From positions 1 through 58,847 of the forward strand of contig NZ_CAMHSK010000002.1 in NCBI RefSeq assembly GCF_946187725.1: a DNA stretch of 58,847 bases. Reading direction: 5' to 3'. Positions 17,150 to 26,677 of the stretch are shown here, in pieces (position 1 is the stretch's first letter; each line of letters begins with the position of its first letter). The notes under the pieces are model-generated. The model worked only from the letters and a program-made list of their open reading frames with translations. It was not told the DNA's origin and ran no database searches. Both the position numbers and the translations under genes were made by a program. Origin of the DNA: an uncultured Treponema sp. (GTDB taxonomy: Bacteria; Spirochaetota; Spirochaetia; Treponematales; Treponemataceae).

Positions 17150-20100
17150 GTGTTTCTAAAAAGTCTGGATATATTTGGATTTAAATCATTTGCCGACAAA
17201 ACCCATGTCGAATTTGCAGACGGCATCACGGCTCTTCTTGGTCCCAACGGCTGTGGAAAGAGTAATGTAGTTGATGCAGTCAAATGGGTTCTTGCAGAAA
17301 ATAAGGCAAAAAATCTCCGTGCGGACACAATGGAATCGGTCATTTTTAACGGAACTGAAACAAGGCCGCCCCTCAACATTGCAGAAGTCACATTAACACT
17401 TGCAAATGAAAACGGTCTTCTTCCGCTTGATGACACAGAAATCGCACTCAAACGCCGTCTTTACCGTTCGGGCGAAAATGAATATTACATCAATAACCGC
17501 CAGGTAGGACCTACCGAAGTCCGCCGCCTTTTCATGGATACAGGTGTTGGTAAAGCAGCATATTCTGTCATGGAACAGGGTAAAATCGACCAGATTCTTT
17601 CAAGCAAACCTGAAGACAGACGCTATCTTTTTGAGGAAGCTGCTGGAATTTCGAGGAGTAAGGCTGAAGTTGCAGAAGCGGAACGCGAACTTGAACGAAC
17701 AAGGCAGAATTTGGCACAAATCGAAGTCGCTCTGGCAGAAAACAAACGCAGTTACGAGACCTTAAAAGTACAAAGTGAAAAGACAATCAAATATCGTGCT
17801 CTCAAGGAAGATATTTTTAACTTTGAGCTTGATATTCAGCTTCTCAAATTAAAGGATTTTGTTCAAAATCAGGCCCGCCAGACACAGGCAAAAGAAGAGA
17901 TTGCTGAAAAACGCAATGCAGTTCAGGCCGAAATCGATGAAATTCTCAATACACTCACCGAAAACAGCGATAAAATCAAGGAATTGCAGGCAAAAATGGG
18001 CGAGCTTCAGATGGAGCTTGTCCGAATCCAGACTGAAAAAACAAACAAACTCGACCAGCAGAAGCTTTTAAACGAGCAGGCCCGTCAGGTTCGTGAAAAA
18101 ATCGGCACACTCGAACTCAAACAACGGTCCATTCAAGAACGAATTGATGATTTGAATGACGAAATTTCAAATCAAGACGCAGATTTGAGGGCAAAAACAA
18201 AACAAATCGAAGATGTTAAGCAGAACATTGATTCATTCGTGAACAACATTCAGAATTCACAGAATCAAATTTCTACTAATGAACAGAAAGTCAACGATAG
18301 CGAAGATGAAATCAAAAATCTCCTTGCAGAACGGGAGAATTTTCAAAAAGAACTTGAAGCAATTACTGAAGATATCGTAACTGAACTTGATGCAAAGCTC
18401 AAAGATTCAGGATTTTCATCAGCCGCAAGCAAAAAAGCGAAGGAAGAGCTGGATTCTTTAGTCGGTAAACTCAAAGTTTTTGCAGAAGGCCGTAAAAACA
18501 TTTTCTCAGATTTTGCTTCTTTCAAAGGGCATTCAGAATCAGAAAATGAAACTTTTGCACAGGATGCAATAAAAGCACTTGAAGAAGTTGCAAAACTCGT
18601 TGCAGAAATTGAAGGTGCCGTCCAGAATTATTCACAGACAGTTCCTGCTTTCATCGATGATTTCTTGTCGCCGGAAGGTATCATCACAAAAAAACGCACA
18701 ATCGATCAGAACATTCAGGAAAATGTTCAGCGGGTCGCAACTATCCGGGAACGAATCGATGGATTCAAATCAGAAAACATCCTCTTAATCGGAAAAATTA
18801 ATGAATACAAGGATACGCTTTCTCAGCTTCGAATTTCTGAAGCGCAAATGCAGCAGCAGATTTTCAATGCCAAGCAGACGGCAGAACTCCTTAAACGCAA
18901 TCTCGTAACAGAACAGAACGCACTCCGCCAAAACGAACAGGACCTTTATCTTGAGCAGAAAAATCAGGAGGACATGGATGAGCGACTTTCGGACATCGCC
19001 TCTGCCCTCTCTGAAATTGAGCGAAGAGGTTCAGAATGTGCTGCAACGATGGGAAATCTTGATGAAGAAATCAAGCGATGCAACACAAGCGTAAGCGGTA
19101 AAAAGAACGCCCTTGATAAAAAGCGCGAAGAGCAGCAGAAATATCAGTCTCAATATGAAGACTTGACTCTCAAGCTCGTCACCAGCGAAAACGACATCCG
19201 CAACATCAAGCAAAACTTCATCGAAACGCACTCCCGTGACCTCATGGAATTTGAAGAGCGGATGTATAAAATCAACACTCCGGCTGCAGTTCTTAGGGAA
19301 AAACTTTCAGATTCACGAAAAGCACTTGCAGATTTAGGTTCGGTCAACCTCATGGCACCGGAAGAATTCGGTGAGCAGAAGGAACGATACGAAAAATTGC
19401 AGGCAAGTTTCGATGATACAAATAAATCGCTCGAAAATCTTCTGCGTGTTTCCGAAGAAATCAAATCGAAATCAACAGAGATGTTTATTTCGACATACAA
19501 TAAAATCAAAAAGAATTTTCACAACATGTTCCGCCGTCTCTTCAACGGTGGTCGTGGTGAATTGCGCCTGACCGACCCGCAGAATGTTCTTTCTTCAGGA
19601 ATTGACATCTATGCAGAGCCGCCAGGAAAGAAATTACAGAATATCGCCCTTCTCTCCGGTGGTGAAAAAACAATGACCGCAGTTGCACTTCTTTTCGCGA
19701 CATATCAGGTTCGCCCGTCTCCATTCTGTCTTCTCGATGAGATTGACGCCGCTTTGGATGACAAGAATGTCACGAGTTTTGTTAGCACACTCCGTTCATT
19801 TGCAAAACTCTCACAGTACATAGTCATTACTCACAACAAAAAAACGGTTATGGGTGCAAGTACTATGCTTGGTGTTACAATGCAGGAATCAGGTGTAAGT
19901 AAAATCATTACAATCAGCCTGGAAAAAGACATTACGACAGGCAACGCCTACGACAAAACCGAAGAATTTATCGAAGAAGATGTTCCTGATGAAGAAGGTG
20001 TCGTAATTCCACCGCGACCAGAAAAGAGAATCCATAACGCAGACGGAACCATTACTGACCCTGTAATTGAACGCTATAATGAAGAACAGAAAGAAGCCGC

Positions 20101-20191
20101 AAAACGCGCAAAGGCAGAAGCTAAAGCTGCAAAATTAGCGGCCGAAGAAGCAAAACAAGAAAATCCGGAGGCACAGGAAAGTAATGCTTGA
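17150..20191 (+). CDS. smc: SMC-family chromosome condensation protein, short form
   Basis: 1013 residues. N-terminal ATPase head with Walker A GPNGCGKSN, long coiled coils, and C-terminal head with signature LSGGEK and Walker B FCLLDEIDAALDD. Start is GTG after TGAGG. Typical bacterial SMC has about 1180 residues with a 150-residue globular hinge. Here the middle (about 380-540) stays helical and charged, and I cannot see the hinge's conserved glycines. The last 70 or so residues are an Ala/Lys/Glu-rich tail after the head (AKRAKAEAKAAKLAAEEAK). It should compact and segregate chromosomes as a dimer. No scpA or scpB is in the window. The end overlaps the next gene by 8 bp. Confidence 0.88.
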   Translation: MFLKSLDIFGFKSFADKTHVEFADGITALLGPNGCGKSNVVDAVKWVLAENKAKNLRADTMESVIFNGTETRPPLNIAEVTLTLANENGLLPLDDTEIALKRRLYRSGENEYYINNRQVGPTEVRRLFMDTGVGKAAYSVMEQGKIDQILSSKPEDRRYLFEEAAGISRSKAEVAEAERELERTRQNLAQIEVALAENKRSYETLKVQSEKTIKYRALKEDIFNFELDIQLLKLKDFVQNQARQTQAKEEIAEKRNAVQAEIDEILNTLTENSDKIKELQAKMGELQMELVRIQTEKTNKLDQQKLLNEQARQVREKIGTLELKQRSIQERIDDLNDEISNQDADLRAKTKQIEDVKQNIDSFVNNIQNSQNQISTNEQKVNDSEDEIKNLLAERENFQKELEAITEDIVTELDAKLKDSGFSSAASKKAKEELDSLVGKLKVFAEGRKNIFSDFASFKGHSESENETFAQDAIKALEEVAKLVAEIEGAVQNYSQTVPAFIDDFLSPEGIITKKRTIDQNIQENVQRVATIRERIDGFKSENILLIGKINEYKDTLSQLRISEAQMQQQIFNAKQTAELLKRNLVTEQNALRQNEQDLYLEQKNQEDMDERLSDIASALSEIERRGSECAATMGNLDEEIKRCNTSVSGKKNALDKKREEQQKYQSQYEDLTLKLVTSENDIRNIKQNFIETHSRDLMEFEERMYKINTPAAVLREKLSDSRKALADLGSVNLMAPEEFGEQKERYEKLQASFDDTNKSLENLLRVSEEIKSKSTEMFISTYNKIKKNFHNMFRRLFNGGRGELRLTDPQNVLSSGIDIYAEPPGKKLQNIALLSGGEKTMTAVALLFATYQVRPSPFCLLDEIDAALDDKNVTSFVSTLRSFAKLSQYIVITHNKKTVMGASTMLGVTMQESGVSKIITISLEKDITTGNAYDKTEEFIEEDVPDEEGVVIPPRPEKRIHNADGTITDPVIERYNEEQKEAAKRAKAEAKAAKLAAEEAKQENPEAQESNA

Positions 20192-20555
20192 TTTTGGAAT
20201 TGATGACATTAAAGACGCTTTCTCTGATTTTGCCCACGAAAAGCCTGTTCTTTTGGCTGTAGTCATTCTGATTGTATTTTTATTCCTTGCCGGACTCACA
20301 ATTCTCATGATTCAGACAACTCCTGAAAAAAAAGTTCAGCAGATTACACAGGAACCTTTTACGCAAGATGCACCGGTCCTGATTCCAGACGCTCCTGATA
20401 TCGAAAAAGAATACTACCCGAACCGAATCACAGAGAATCAATGGTCAAACGAAGAAGTCAACAAGTGGTTTACTTTTCCAGAAGATGAAACAATGACAGA
20501 ACTTGAAAAAGCCAACGATAAAATCATAAATGACATAACAAGCTCCGCTCCATAA
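20184..20555 (+). CDS. Small single-pass membrane protein, unknown function
   Basis: 123 residues. One membrane segment (about 21-45, LLAVVILIVFLFLAGLTIL) separates a short acidic N-terminus from a hydrophilic, acidic C-terminal domain, probably facing the periplasm. No family recognised. Its start lies inside the end of smc (8-bp overlap), so expression is tied to smc. Two envelope-type genes follow, so a role in the envelope or in anchoring is plausible but not shown. Confidence 0.6.
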   Translation: MLDFGIDDIKDAFSDFAHEKPVLLAVVILIVFLFLAGLTILMIQTTPEKKVQQITQEPFTQDAPVLIPDAPDIEKEYYPNRITENQWSNEEVNKWFTFPEDETMTELEKANDKIINDITSSAP

Positions 20556-20579
20556 GCGCTGCCAGCAAAAGAGTATAAT

Positions 20580-22643
20580 ATGAAGAAAATTTCATTTTTT
20601 GCATTTATATCTACAATCTTTCTCATTTTGGCTTCATGCGGCACAACAGAAAATGTCTCTCAACCAAGCCAGGAACCTCAAATTAATCATTTCCCTGAAG
20701 AAACATCGGCAAAAATTCATGAAGAAGTCGCGAATGCTATCGCGGATGAAATGAATTCAGCAATGCCTGCACAGGAAAAGGAAAGCCCTGCTACACAAAC
20801 AGTTGATGTAGAAACAGGTGCAGAAGACAATGCAGAAAATTCAGTTTCACCATTGAGCGAACCTGCTGAAGAAGTGCCGGCAGAAAATCAAACAACAGAA
20901 AAAACTGCAATAAGCGAAATTGGTGAATCATCAGAAAATAACGAAAGTGCCGTAGCTATCGAAACTGAAGAAGTTTCAGAAACAGAATCACAAAATAAAG
21001 AGATTTCAGAAGAAACAATTTCTGAAGAAGATTTTTCCGAAAAAGTCAGCGAAGAGGATTCAAATCTTACAAAAGAGCGCGAAGAAGCTCCAACTACAGA
21101 TGAGCGGGGCAGAATCTCTGAGTATCAGATTTTTGAAGAACCAGAAGTATTAGTGCTTGATTTGCCGGAAAAAGAAACAGAAACAATTGAAACGGCAGAA
21201 CCAGTTCAAACAGAAGAAAATCAGTCTGAAGAAAGTTTGGCCGTAAATGAGCCGGAATCCGAAACAATTGAACTGTCTGAAGCAACGCCTGTCGAATCTG
21301 CCGAAAAACCAGAACCTATTGCAAATACAAAACAGGATACAACTCCGGCAGAAAAAGCACCATCACAGAATTCAAAACAGGAAAACAAAGAAAAAGGTGA
21401 AGATACAGGTGATATTACACCTTCTCGGTCAGTTGCAGTCAAAATCAACCAGTATCTCGATGTAACATATCCTGGAAAAGGCTGGTCTTATATCGGTGAA
21501 ACTGAGGGTGACAGTCTTTTCAATTATTTTGGCCGAAAATTGGGCTCTGCTAACACAACTTTTTCTCTAAGAGCAAAAAAAGCAGGCAACACAATCCTTC
21601 ATTTTTACAAAGATGATTCTCTGACAGGAGAATACATTGACGATTATCTTGCTGTCACTGTCGAAACAAAGAAGAGCGCAGGGCGCGTAAAAGCGCCGTC
21701 TTATGCAGACATTGTTCCGGCAAAGCCCCAGCGAAGAATTGAACGAGCAAATGAAACAAATCCTCAAATTCAAACAGCAAAATCTGCTACAAAAGAAAAT
21801 GAGCTTTCTTCAGAAACCGAAAAAAAACAGGCTGATGATAATAAGAAAAACACGATTACAGAAGCAACGGTTAAACCAACTGAAAATTCAAATGATTCTG
21901 TAAAGAAACAGACAGAGAAGGCTCCGCAGAAAAAAGAAATTTCAGAAAAAAAAGAAGCGCCTTCAGCTAAAGAAACTGCTGTCAGTTCAAACAACAAAGA
22001 ATCTGTAAAACCACAGCCTTCAAAAAAAGAAGAAAATACAGCACATTCTGTAAATTCAGTTCCTCACATTGCACCAGAAAATGATGTAAAGACCGTCATT
22101 CAAACGACTGATACACCTGTTCCAGCGAAGCCTGCACTTCCGCCAAAAACGGTAAATGCACCTCCCCCTCAGATTTCTGCATCAGTAGAAAATTTCAGAC
22201 AGGAGCAGGAATCAAATCCATCACAGGTCTACAATTACACGCCGACTTCTTCTGAAAGTTCACGCAGTTCAAAACGAGAGCCAGGAAACATTACATTCGA
22301 AGAAAACAGTCTGATTCAAAACGAACCTTTTATGTTCCATGAAGAACAAGATGTCAAAGTAGACGAATCGCTTTTGGAACAGGCCCTAAAGGATTTTGAA
22401 GCACAAAAGTATGAAATTGCACTGGATGAAGCAGAGCAATACTTTAATTCTGCCTCAACAAGACTTGACGAAGCGCTTTATCTTCTAGGACAAATTTGGG
22501 AAAGCGAAAGCGAAGTAAAAAATATTCGTTCAAGTGTTGATTCTTATGACACTTTGGTAAAACTCTATCCAGCAAGTAAATTCTGGAAAAAAGCAAAAAA
22601 CCGCTCAATTTATCTGAAGCGTTTTTATATCGACATAAGATAA
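20580..22643 (+). CDS. Large Glu/Ser/Thr-rich lipoprotein with C-terminal TPR-like segment
   Basis: 687 residues. A signal peptide ends in a lipobox (LASCGT), so it is probably a lipoprotein. About residues 25-285 and 375-590 are low-complexity, rich in Glu, Ser, Thr, Lys and Pro. Between them (about 285-375) is a compact domain (QYLDVTYPGKGWSYIGE, then SLRAKKAGNTILHFYK), which reminds me of the chagasin or Ig-like beta folds. The last 90 or so residues are helical and resemble a TPR pair (ALDEAEQYFNSA, LYLLGQIWESES). This fits a long extended periplasmic or surface tether. Function unknown. Confidence 0.65.
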   Translation: MKKISFFAFISTIFLILASCGTTENVSQPSQEPQINHFPEETSAKIHEEVANAIADEMNSAMPAQEKESPATQTVDVETGAEDNAENSVSPLSEPAEEVPAENQTTEKTAISEIGESSENNESAVAIETEEVSETESQNKEISEETISEEDFSEKVSEEDSNLTKEREEAPTTDERGRISEYQIFEEPEVLVLDLPEKETETIETAEPVQTEENQSEESLAVNEPESETIELSEATPVESAEKPEPIANTKQDTTPAEKAPSQNSKQENKEKGEDTGDITPSRSVAVKINQYLDVTYPGKGWSYIGETEGDSLFNYFGRKLGSANTTFSLRAKKAGNTILHFYKDDSLTGEYIDDYLAVTVETKKSAGRVKAPSYADIVPAKPQRRIERANETNPQIQTAKSATKENELSSETEKKQADDNKKNTITEATVKPTENSNDSVKKQTEKAPQKKEISEKKEAPSAKETAVSSNNKESVKPQPSKKEENTAHSVNSVPHIAPENDVKTVIQTTDTPVPAKPALPPKTVNAPPPQISASVENFRQEQESNPSQVYNYTPTSSESSRSSKREPGNITFEENSLIQNEPFMFHEEQDVKVDESLLEQALKDFEAQKYEIALDEAEQYFNSASTRLDEALYLLGQIWESESEVKNIRSSVDSYDTLVKLYPASKFWKKAKNRSIYLKRFYIDIR

Positions 22644-22665
22644 TAATTAAAAAGGAGTTCACGAC

Positions 22666-23394
22666 ATGAAAAAAATAATCTCTTTAATCGCAAGCATGAC
22701 TGCAATTTGTGCTCTTTCTTCTTGTACAATCCAGCAGGATAATTATTCAAAACGAACTGTCAGCGTATCAGGAACCGGTAGCGTAACTCTTGAAGCTGAC
22801 ACAGCAACAATCATTCTTTCTGTAATTACAAAAGGTGCAGATGTAGCAAAAACATCAGAAGACAATGCAAAAAAAATGACAGCCGTACAGGAAGCGATAA
22901 CAAACGCTGGTATTTCAAAAGATTGTATTTCAACACAAAATTTTTCGGTCTATCAGGAAACACGCTATGACCAGAAAACAGGCCGCACAATTCCAGAGGA
23001 TTACCGCGTTACCAATCAGATTAAAATTCTCGTAAAGAAAATTGATAAAGTCAGCGAGGTAATTGACCTTGCGCTTAAATCAGGTGCGAACCAGCTTTCT
23101 TCATTGAATTACGGCGTTACTGATACAGAACTTGCAAAAAAACAGGCAAGAAGCCTTGCAATTTCTCAGGCACATGAATCTGCTAATCTTCTGGCAGGAG
23201 CAAGCGGCTCTAAACTTGGAAAAGTTCTTTCGATTTCAGAACATGCGGATTATTCTTATCCAAAAATGAGGAAATTCAATGCAGCAATGGCTACAGCAGA
23301 CCTTGCACTTGAAGAATCTGCTGTCTCTACACCGATTTCAGGTGGAAGTTCAACTGTAACAGTCAGTATCGATGCCGTCTATCAGTTACGATAA
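22666..23394 (+). CDS. SIMPL-domain (DUF541) lipoprotein
   Basis: 242 residues. Signal peptide with lipobox (LSSCTI), then one SIMPL/DUF541 domain starting TVSVSGTGSVTLEADTATI and containing NFSVYQETRYDQKTG and the ARSLAISQAHESANLLA helix. The family is periplasmic and its biochemical role is not settled (E. coli YggE affects oxidative stress tolerance). A strong AAGGAG precedes the ATG, and a terminator follows the stop. Confidence 0.85.
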   Translation: MKKIISLIASMTAICALSSCTIQQDNYSKRTVSVSGTGSVTLEADTATIILSVITKGADVAKTSEDNAKKMTAVQEAITNAGISKDCISTQNFSVYQETRYDQKTGRTIPEDYRVTNQIKILVKKIDKVSEVIDLALKSGANQLSSLNYGVTDTELAKKQARSLAISQAHESANLLAGASGSKLGKVLSISEHADYSYPKMRKFNAAMATADLALEESAVSTPISGGSSTVTVSIDAVYQLR

Positions 23395-23414
23395 ACAGCA
23401 TAAAGAAAGTTTTT

Positions 23415-23445
23415 GAGGAAAGAGTTGAACTTTCCTCTTATTTTT
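23415..23445 (+). terminator. Rho-independent terminator after the SIMPL gene
   Basis: GAGGAAAG / CTTTCCTC, an 8-bp stem with a 7-nt loop, followed by TTATTTTT. It overlaps the 3' end of the convergent tsaB gene. Confidence 0.75.
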
Positions 23446-24115
23446 GACTTTCAAGCTTAATTTCTGCCTCAGATTTTCTGAGATATACAGGGCCGTCGTA
23501 ATCAGCGAGCGGCTCTTTTTTTTGCTCAATCATTTCTTCAGCGATTGAAAAAAGAGCTTCAGTAGGAAGAGGCTGAGCACTATAGACGACTAGATTCAAA
23601 GAGGCATCAATTTTTTTAAGCTCTTCAGCAAAAAGCCCTGCATCAGGCCCCGCCAGCAGAATTTTCTGATCCTTGGAAAGTTTTGAATAAACAAAGTCTG
23701 CTGTTGTATCAGCGGGTTCCATAATTTGGGTACCATGTTCATAAACAGCAGCAAAATACTGATCTTTTTTTGCATCAATTACACTGACTACCATTCCATC
23801 AAATTTGCAGAATGGATAAGCATAGACATCAAGCGTCGGAACGCCATAAACGGGCACATTAGCCGCAAGTTCAATTGCCTTCAATGCAGAAAAAGCAAGA
23901 CGCAAACCTGTAAAAGTTCCCGGTCCAGCTGTAAGGGCTGTGTAGTCCAAATCAGAAGATTTTAGCTCGACCTGAGAAAGAACATAATCTATGGCTGGAA
24001 GCAGTTTTTGTGACTGTTTCTGCCCTAAATCAAGCGAAAGAGAAGCCTTAAATTCGTCATTTTTAGCAGCAATCGTCATACAACTTGCTGCAGCATCAAT
24101 TACCAGTGATTTCAT
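23438..24115 (-). CDS. tsaB: tRNA t6A modification protein TsaB
   Basis: 225 residues of the ASKHA fold: N-terminal SLVIDAAASCMTIA, the TAGPGTFTGLRLAFSALKAIE motif typical of TsaB/YeaZ, and VPTLDVYAYPF. TsaB is the non-catalytic partner of TsaD in making N6-threonylcarbamoyladenosine at position 37 of tRNAs. It follows tsaE with one base between (TAA A ATG), so the pair is co-expressed. tsaD and tsaC are not in the window. Confidence 0.93.
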   Translation of the reverse strand: MKSLVIDAAASCMTIAAKNDEFKASLSLDLGQKQSQKLLPAIDYVLSQVELKSSDLDYTALTAGPGTFTGLRLAFSALKAIELAANVPVYGVPTLDVYAYPFCKFDGMVVSVIDAKKDQYFAAVYEHGTQIMEPADTTADFVYSKLSKDQKILLAGPDAGLFAEELKKIDASLNLVVYSAQPLPTEALFSIAEEMIEQKKEPLADYDGPVYLRKSEAEIKLESQK

Positions 24116-24116
24116 T

Positions 24117-24557
24117 TTAATTTATCTCACCATGAGGCCAATTTTCAAGCGTTATGTTACGCTCGTCCGTGCCCTCAATGGGTTCCAGTTTTAATATTAT
24201 TGTTTTTTTGGGGAGCTCGCTCATGATTTTTTCACTCCATTCAATCAGCGAAACCCCATTTCCATAAATCAAATCTTCAACACCAAGATTTATGAAATCA
24301 TCGCCACCTTCCAGACGATAAACATCCATATGATACAGAGGAAGCTTTCCTTCGTATTCAGAAATAAGACAGAAAGTTGGACTTGTGATTTCATCCTTTA
24401 CGCCGAGAGATGATGCGATTCCCTTAGTGATTGTTGTTTTTCCGGCTGCAAGAGTTCCCTGTAAAGCAATGATGTCACCTTTTGTAAGGAGAGAGCCGAT
24501 TTTTTTACCAAGTTCAATAGTTTCGTTTGCCGATGAAGTATGAAATGTCAGCCGCAC
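24117..24557 (-). CDS. tsaE: tRNA t6A modification ATPase TsaE
   Basis: 146 residues. Walker A is GTLAAGKTT (Ala where Gly is common), then SPTFCLISEYEG, HMDVYRLEG and IEWSEKI, the usual TsaE blocks. TsaE hydrolyses ATP to recycle the TsaBD complex. The start appears to be GTG (the frame's first codon at 24557), 10 bases inside the end of the preceding small gene, with GAAGG a few bases upstream. Translational coupling with the preceding gene is likely. Confidence 0.92.
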   Translation of the reverse strand: MRLTFHTSSANETIELGKKIGSLLTKGDIIALQGTLAAGKTTITKGIASSLGVKDEITSPTFCLISEYEGKLPLYHMDVYRLEGGDDFINLGVEDLIYGNGVSLIEWSEKIMSELPKKTIILKLEPIEGTDERNITLENWPHGEIN

Positions 24558-24820
24558 GGAAGTTTACCTTCATTATCAAGAGTTAATATGTATGTTTTGA
24601 GGGCAGATTTCACAGGAATAAGAGGATAGTCAATATCATTACCCTGGTCAATATCCACATAGAGCATTTTATCGCCCAGCGGTCCAGTTTCAATTGTGAA
24701 AGAGATTTTGATGTCTAATGTTTTAGACAGCATCTGTAGCTTGGCATTTGCTGTGTAGTTGCGACGATAATAAATGTAATTATCATCCGTCACAATTTGA
24801 TTTAGTTCCAAAACCTTCAT
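24548..24820 (-). CDS. Small conserved-type protein, unknown function
   Basis: 90 residues with no signal peptide and no membrane segment. Alternating pattern (KISFTIETGPLGDKMLYVDID) suggests a small beta-rich domain. No family recognised. Its end overlaps tsaE by 10 bases, so it belongs to the tsaE-tsaB unit. No Shine-Dalgarno sequence is visible before the ATG (ACTTATAAAA precedes it). Confidence 0.55.
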   Translation of the reverse strand: MKVLELNQIVTDDNYIYYRRNYTANAKLQMLSKTLDIKISFTIETGPLGDKMLYVDIDQGNDIDYPLIPVKSALKTYILTLDNEGKLPCG

Positions 24821-24881
24821 TTTTATAAGTAACCTATAAACTACCTTCCATCAAACTATAATCTCAGCATACACGACAAAA

Positions 24882-25970
24882 CTAATCATCGTATTTACAG
24901 ACCATAGCCTGAATTCTATTGACGACTTTCACATCGATTTTGATAAATTTGATGTGAAGAATATAAATACCATCACTTCGCTTTGTGGTACGAACAATGG
25001 TGCCAATTGCATGATCATTATCTTTCATATTGAACTGGCCTTCTATGAAAATATTCTGCTCCGCCTTGATTGGCAATGTAGCAATGAGCCTGCATCCACC
25101 TGCGGAAATATCTTCAAGAACACCATCGTGTGCCTTTTCTGAAGGAATATATGAAATTTTCTCTTTTTTACCGGAACCTTCCACAACCGTTTTAACAGAA
25201 TGAAATTTGCATGAAAGATTAAGTTCCGCACGCTCCTGTTCACGCTTCTGCAGCGCTGAAACTTTATCAGAATGCACGACAACAATCTGGTTTTCATTTT
25301 CTTTGCCAATCTGATACCGGACAACTCTTGTTTCAATATTATACGGCGTGCCATCTTCCATCTCAAATATGAAATTCACTTTTTCGAGCTGCTTTGGAAG
25401 TTCTTCCTGTTTAAGCACCGGCGGCAAATTGAGAATCATTGCGTCTGGATTATTTTCTACAAGAGTAAGTTTATGATGGAATCCCTTGGCAACAGTATAT
25501 GTGAAAATTGTTCCTGCTGAAATATTTTTGGAATTCTTAATAAGTCCCTGCTGACAGAATACTTTGAAAAGTTTGCGCCTCATCGCAAAAAGATATGTTT
25601 TTCCGATTTCATCCTGATTTTTATCGAATACACGGAACTGAGCCTTCAGGCACTCTTGAATAGACTGATAATCACGAACGAGATATTTGATGTTTGGAGT
25701 TCGATACATCTTGCACATTTGAGCCAAGACTTCTTTTTCTTCTTTTGTGAGAGAACAAAGTGCAGCAATTTCATTAATATCTTTAAGCGAAGTTGGCCGA
25801 TTTTTCTTTTTTTCTATATATGCAGGAGAACGGACATAATTCGTAGCCAGTTTTGAGATTACGAATATAACAGTAATAATAAAAATTATTAGTAAAAGTA
25901 TGAGAATAACCGAAAAAATGTTCACATCGAGGCGAGCCTGAAGCGGCGAGCCGGTCTGCAGAGGAAACAT
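24882..25970 (-). CDS. Membrane-anchored PilZ-domain protein
   Basis: 362 residues. One membrane segment near the N-terminus (about 18-43), a long middle domain of unknown fold, and a C-terminal PilZ domain: arginines in QKREQERAELNLSCKF (RxxxR-like) and DISAGGCRL (the D/N-x-S-x-x-G motif). PilZ binds c-di-GMP. Position beside fliD and the flagellins suggests coupling of c-di-GMP to motility. The HD-GYP protein at 1.3 kb would degrade the same messenger. The ATG follows the upstream stop by one base (TAAG ATG), with AAGGAG inside the upstream gene. Confidence 0.82.
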   Translation of the reverse strand: MFPLQTGSPLQARLDVNIFSVILILLLIIFIITVIFVISKLATNYVRSPAYIEKKKNRPTSLKDINEIAALCSLTKEEKEVLAQMCKMYRTPNIKYLVRDYQSIQECLKAQFRVFDKNQDEIGKTYLFAMRRKLFKVFCQQGLIKNSKNISAGTIFTYTVAKGFHHKLTLVENNPDAMILNLPPVLKQEELPKQLEKVNFIFEMEDGTPYNIETRVVRYQIGKENENQIVVVHSDKVSALQKREQERAELNLSCKFHSVKTVVEGSGKKEKISYIPSEKAHDGVLEDISAGGCRLIATLPIKAEQNIFIEGQFNMKDNDHAIGTIVRTTKRSDGIYILHIKFIKIDVKVVNRIQAMVCKYDD

Positions 25971-25971
25971 C

Positions 25972-26562
25972 TTACAGCTCCTTAATTGTCTGAGTTATGG
26001 CTTGCAGTCTTGGACTCAGCTCATATTCAGCCAAATCCCCCATAAGCACAGTGTCCTTTGTAACAATTGCCTGTTCAAAATCACTGAGAATTTGAGAAAA
26101 TTCCTGAAAAAACTCATTGACGCCCTTTCCGTCTATCTTAAGTTTTTCGTAAACTGAAGGAAAAAGTGCGGAAAGAGTTGTCGTATGACAAAATTTCTCA
26201 ATAAAATCAGCAAATTTTGCAATTAAGCCTGTCGCTTCCTGATCTTTTCCGCTCTGAAGTTTTACGGGCAACTCAAGCAATTCATTTGAAAGAATCTCAC
26301 AGTCCTTAATCTGCCTGTTAAAGGAATCGATTATTTCTGACTGAGAGACAATGATAAGCTCCAGTTTAGTGTCGTCTTCGAGAGGTTCGTTAAAAATTGA
26401 ATCGAATTCATCTGCACCGATATTTTTACCATTAAGGGTGATATTTACTGTTGTCGCATTGTTTTTTGCACATTCAGTCTCAAAAGCCTTCAATACATCA
26501 CCGACAGTTTTTTCATCTTCGAGAACGATATCAAGTTTTTCATTATTGACATAAAATTCCAT
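25972..26562 (-). CDS. Conserved flagellar-region protein, unknown function
   Basis: 196 residues. The first 75 resemble a ubiquitin-like beta-grasp domain (EFYVNNEKLDIVLEDEKTVG, then KLELIIV); the rest is helical. No signal peptide or membrane segment. It sits between fliD and pilZ and probably joins them in one transcript. From memory, T. pallidum has an uncharacterised gene in the same place. A chaperone or regulator of flagellar assembly is a reasonable guess only. Confidence 0.6.
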   Translation of the reverse strand: MEFYVNNEKLDIVLEDEKTVGDVLKAFETECAKNNATTVNITLNGKNIGADEFDSIFNEPLEDDTKLELIIVSQSEIIDSFNRQIKDCEILSNELLELPVKLQSGKDQEATGLIAKFADFIEKFCHTTTLSALFPSVYEKLKIDGKGVNEFFQEFSQILSDFEQAIVTKDTVLMGDLAEYELSPRLQAITQTIKEL

Positions 26563-26677
26563 AAAAATTCCTTTAAAGACAGGCTCATTGCAGTCTTATA
26601 ATTATAACACGATATTTTTTTGTTGTCGAGTTTTATTCGCAGAGTATCTGCAGCAGATTTCAAACAAGCCGGATTTT

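Noticed and set aside
20574..20579. TATAAT directly before the ATG of the large lipoprotein gene as a leaderless promoter
   Set aside because: There is no gap between box and ATG, so transcription would start inside the gene; read-through from smc is more likely.
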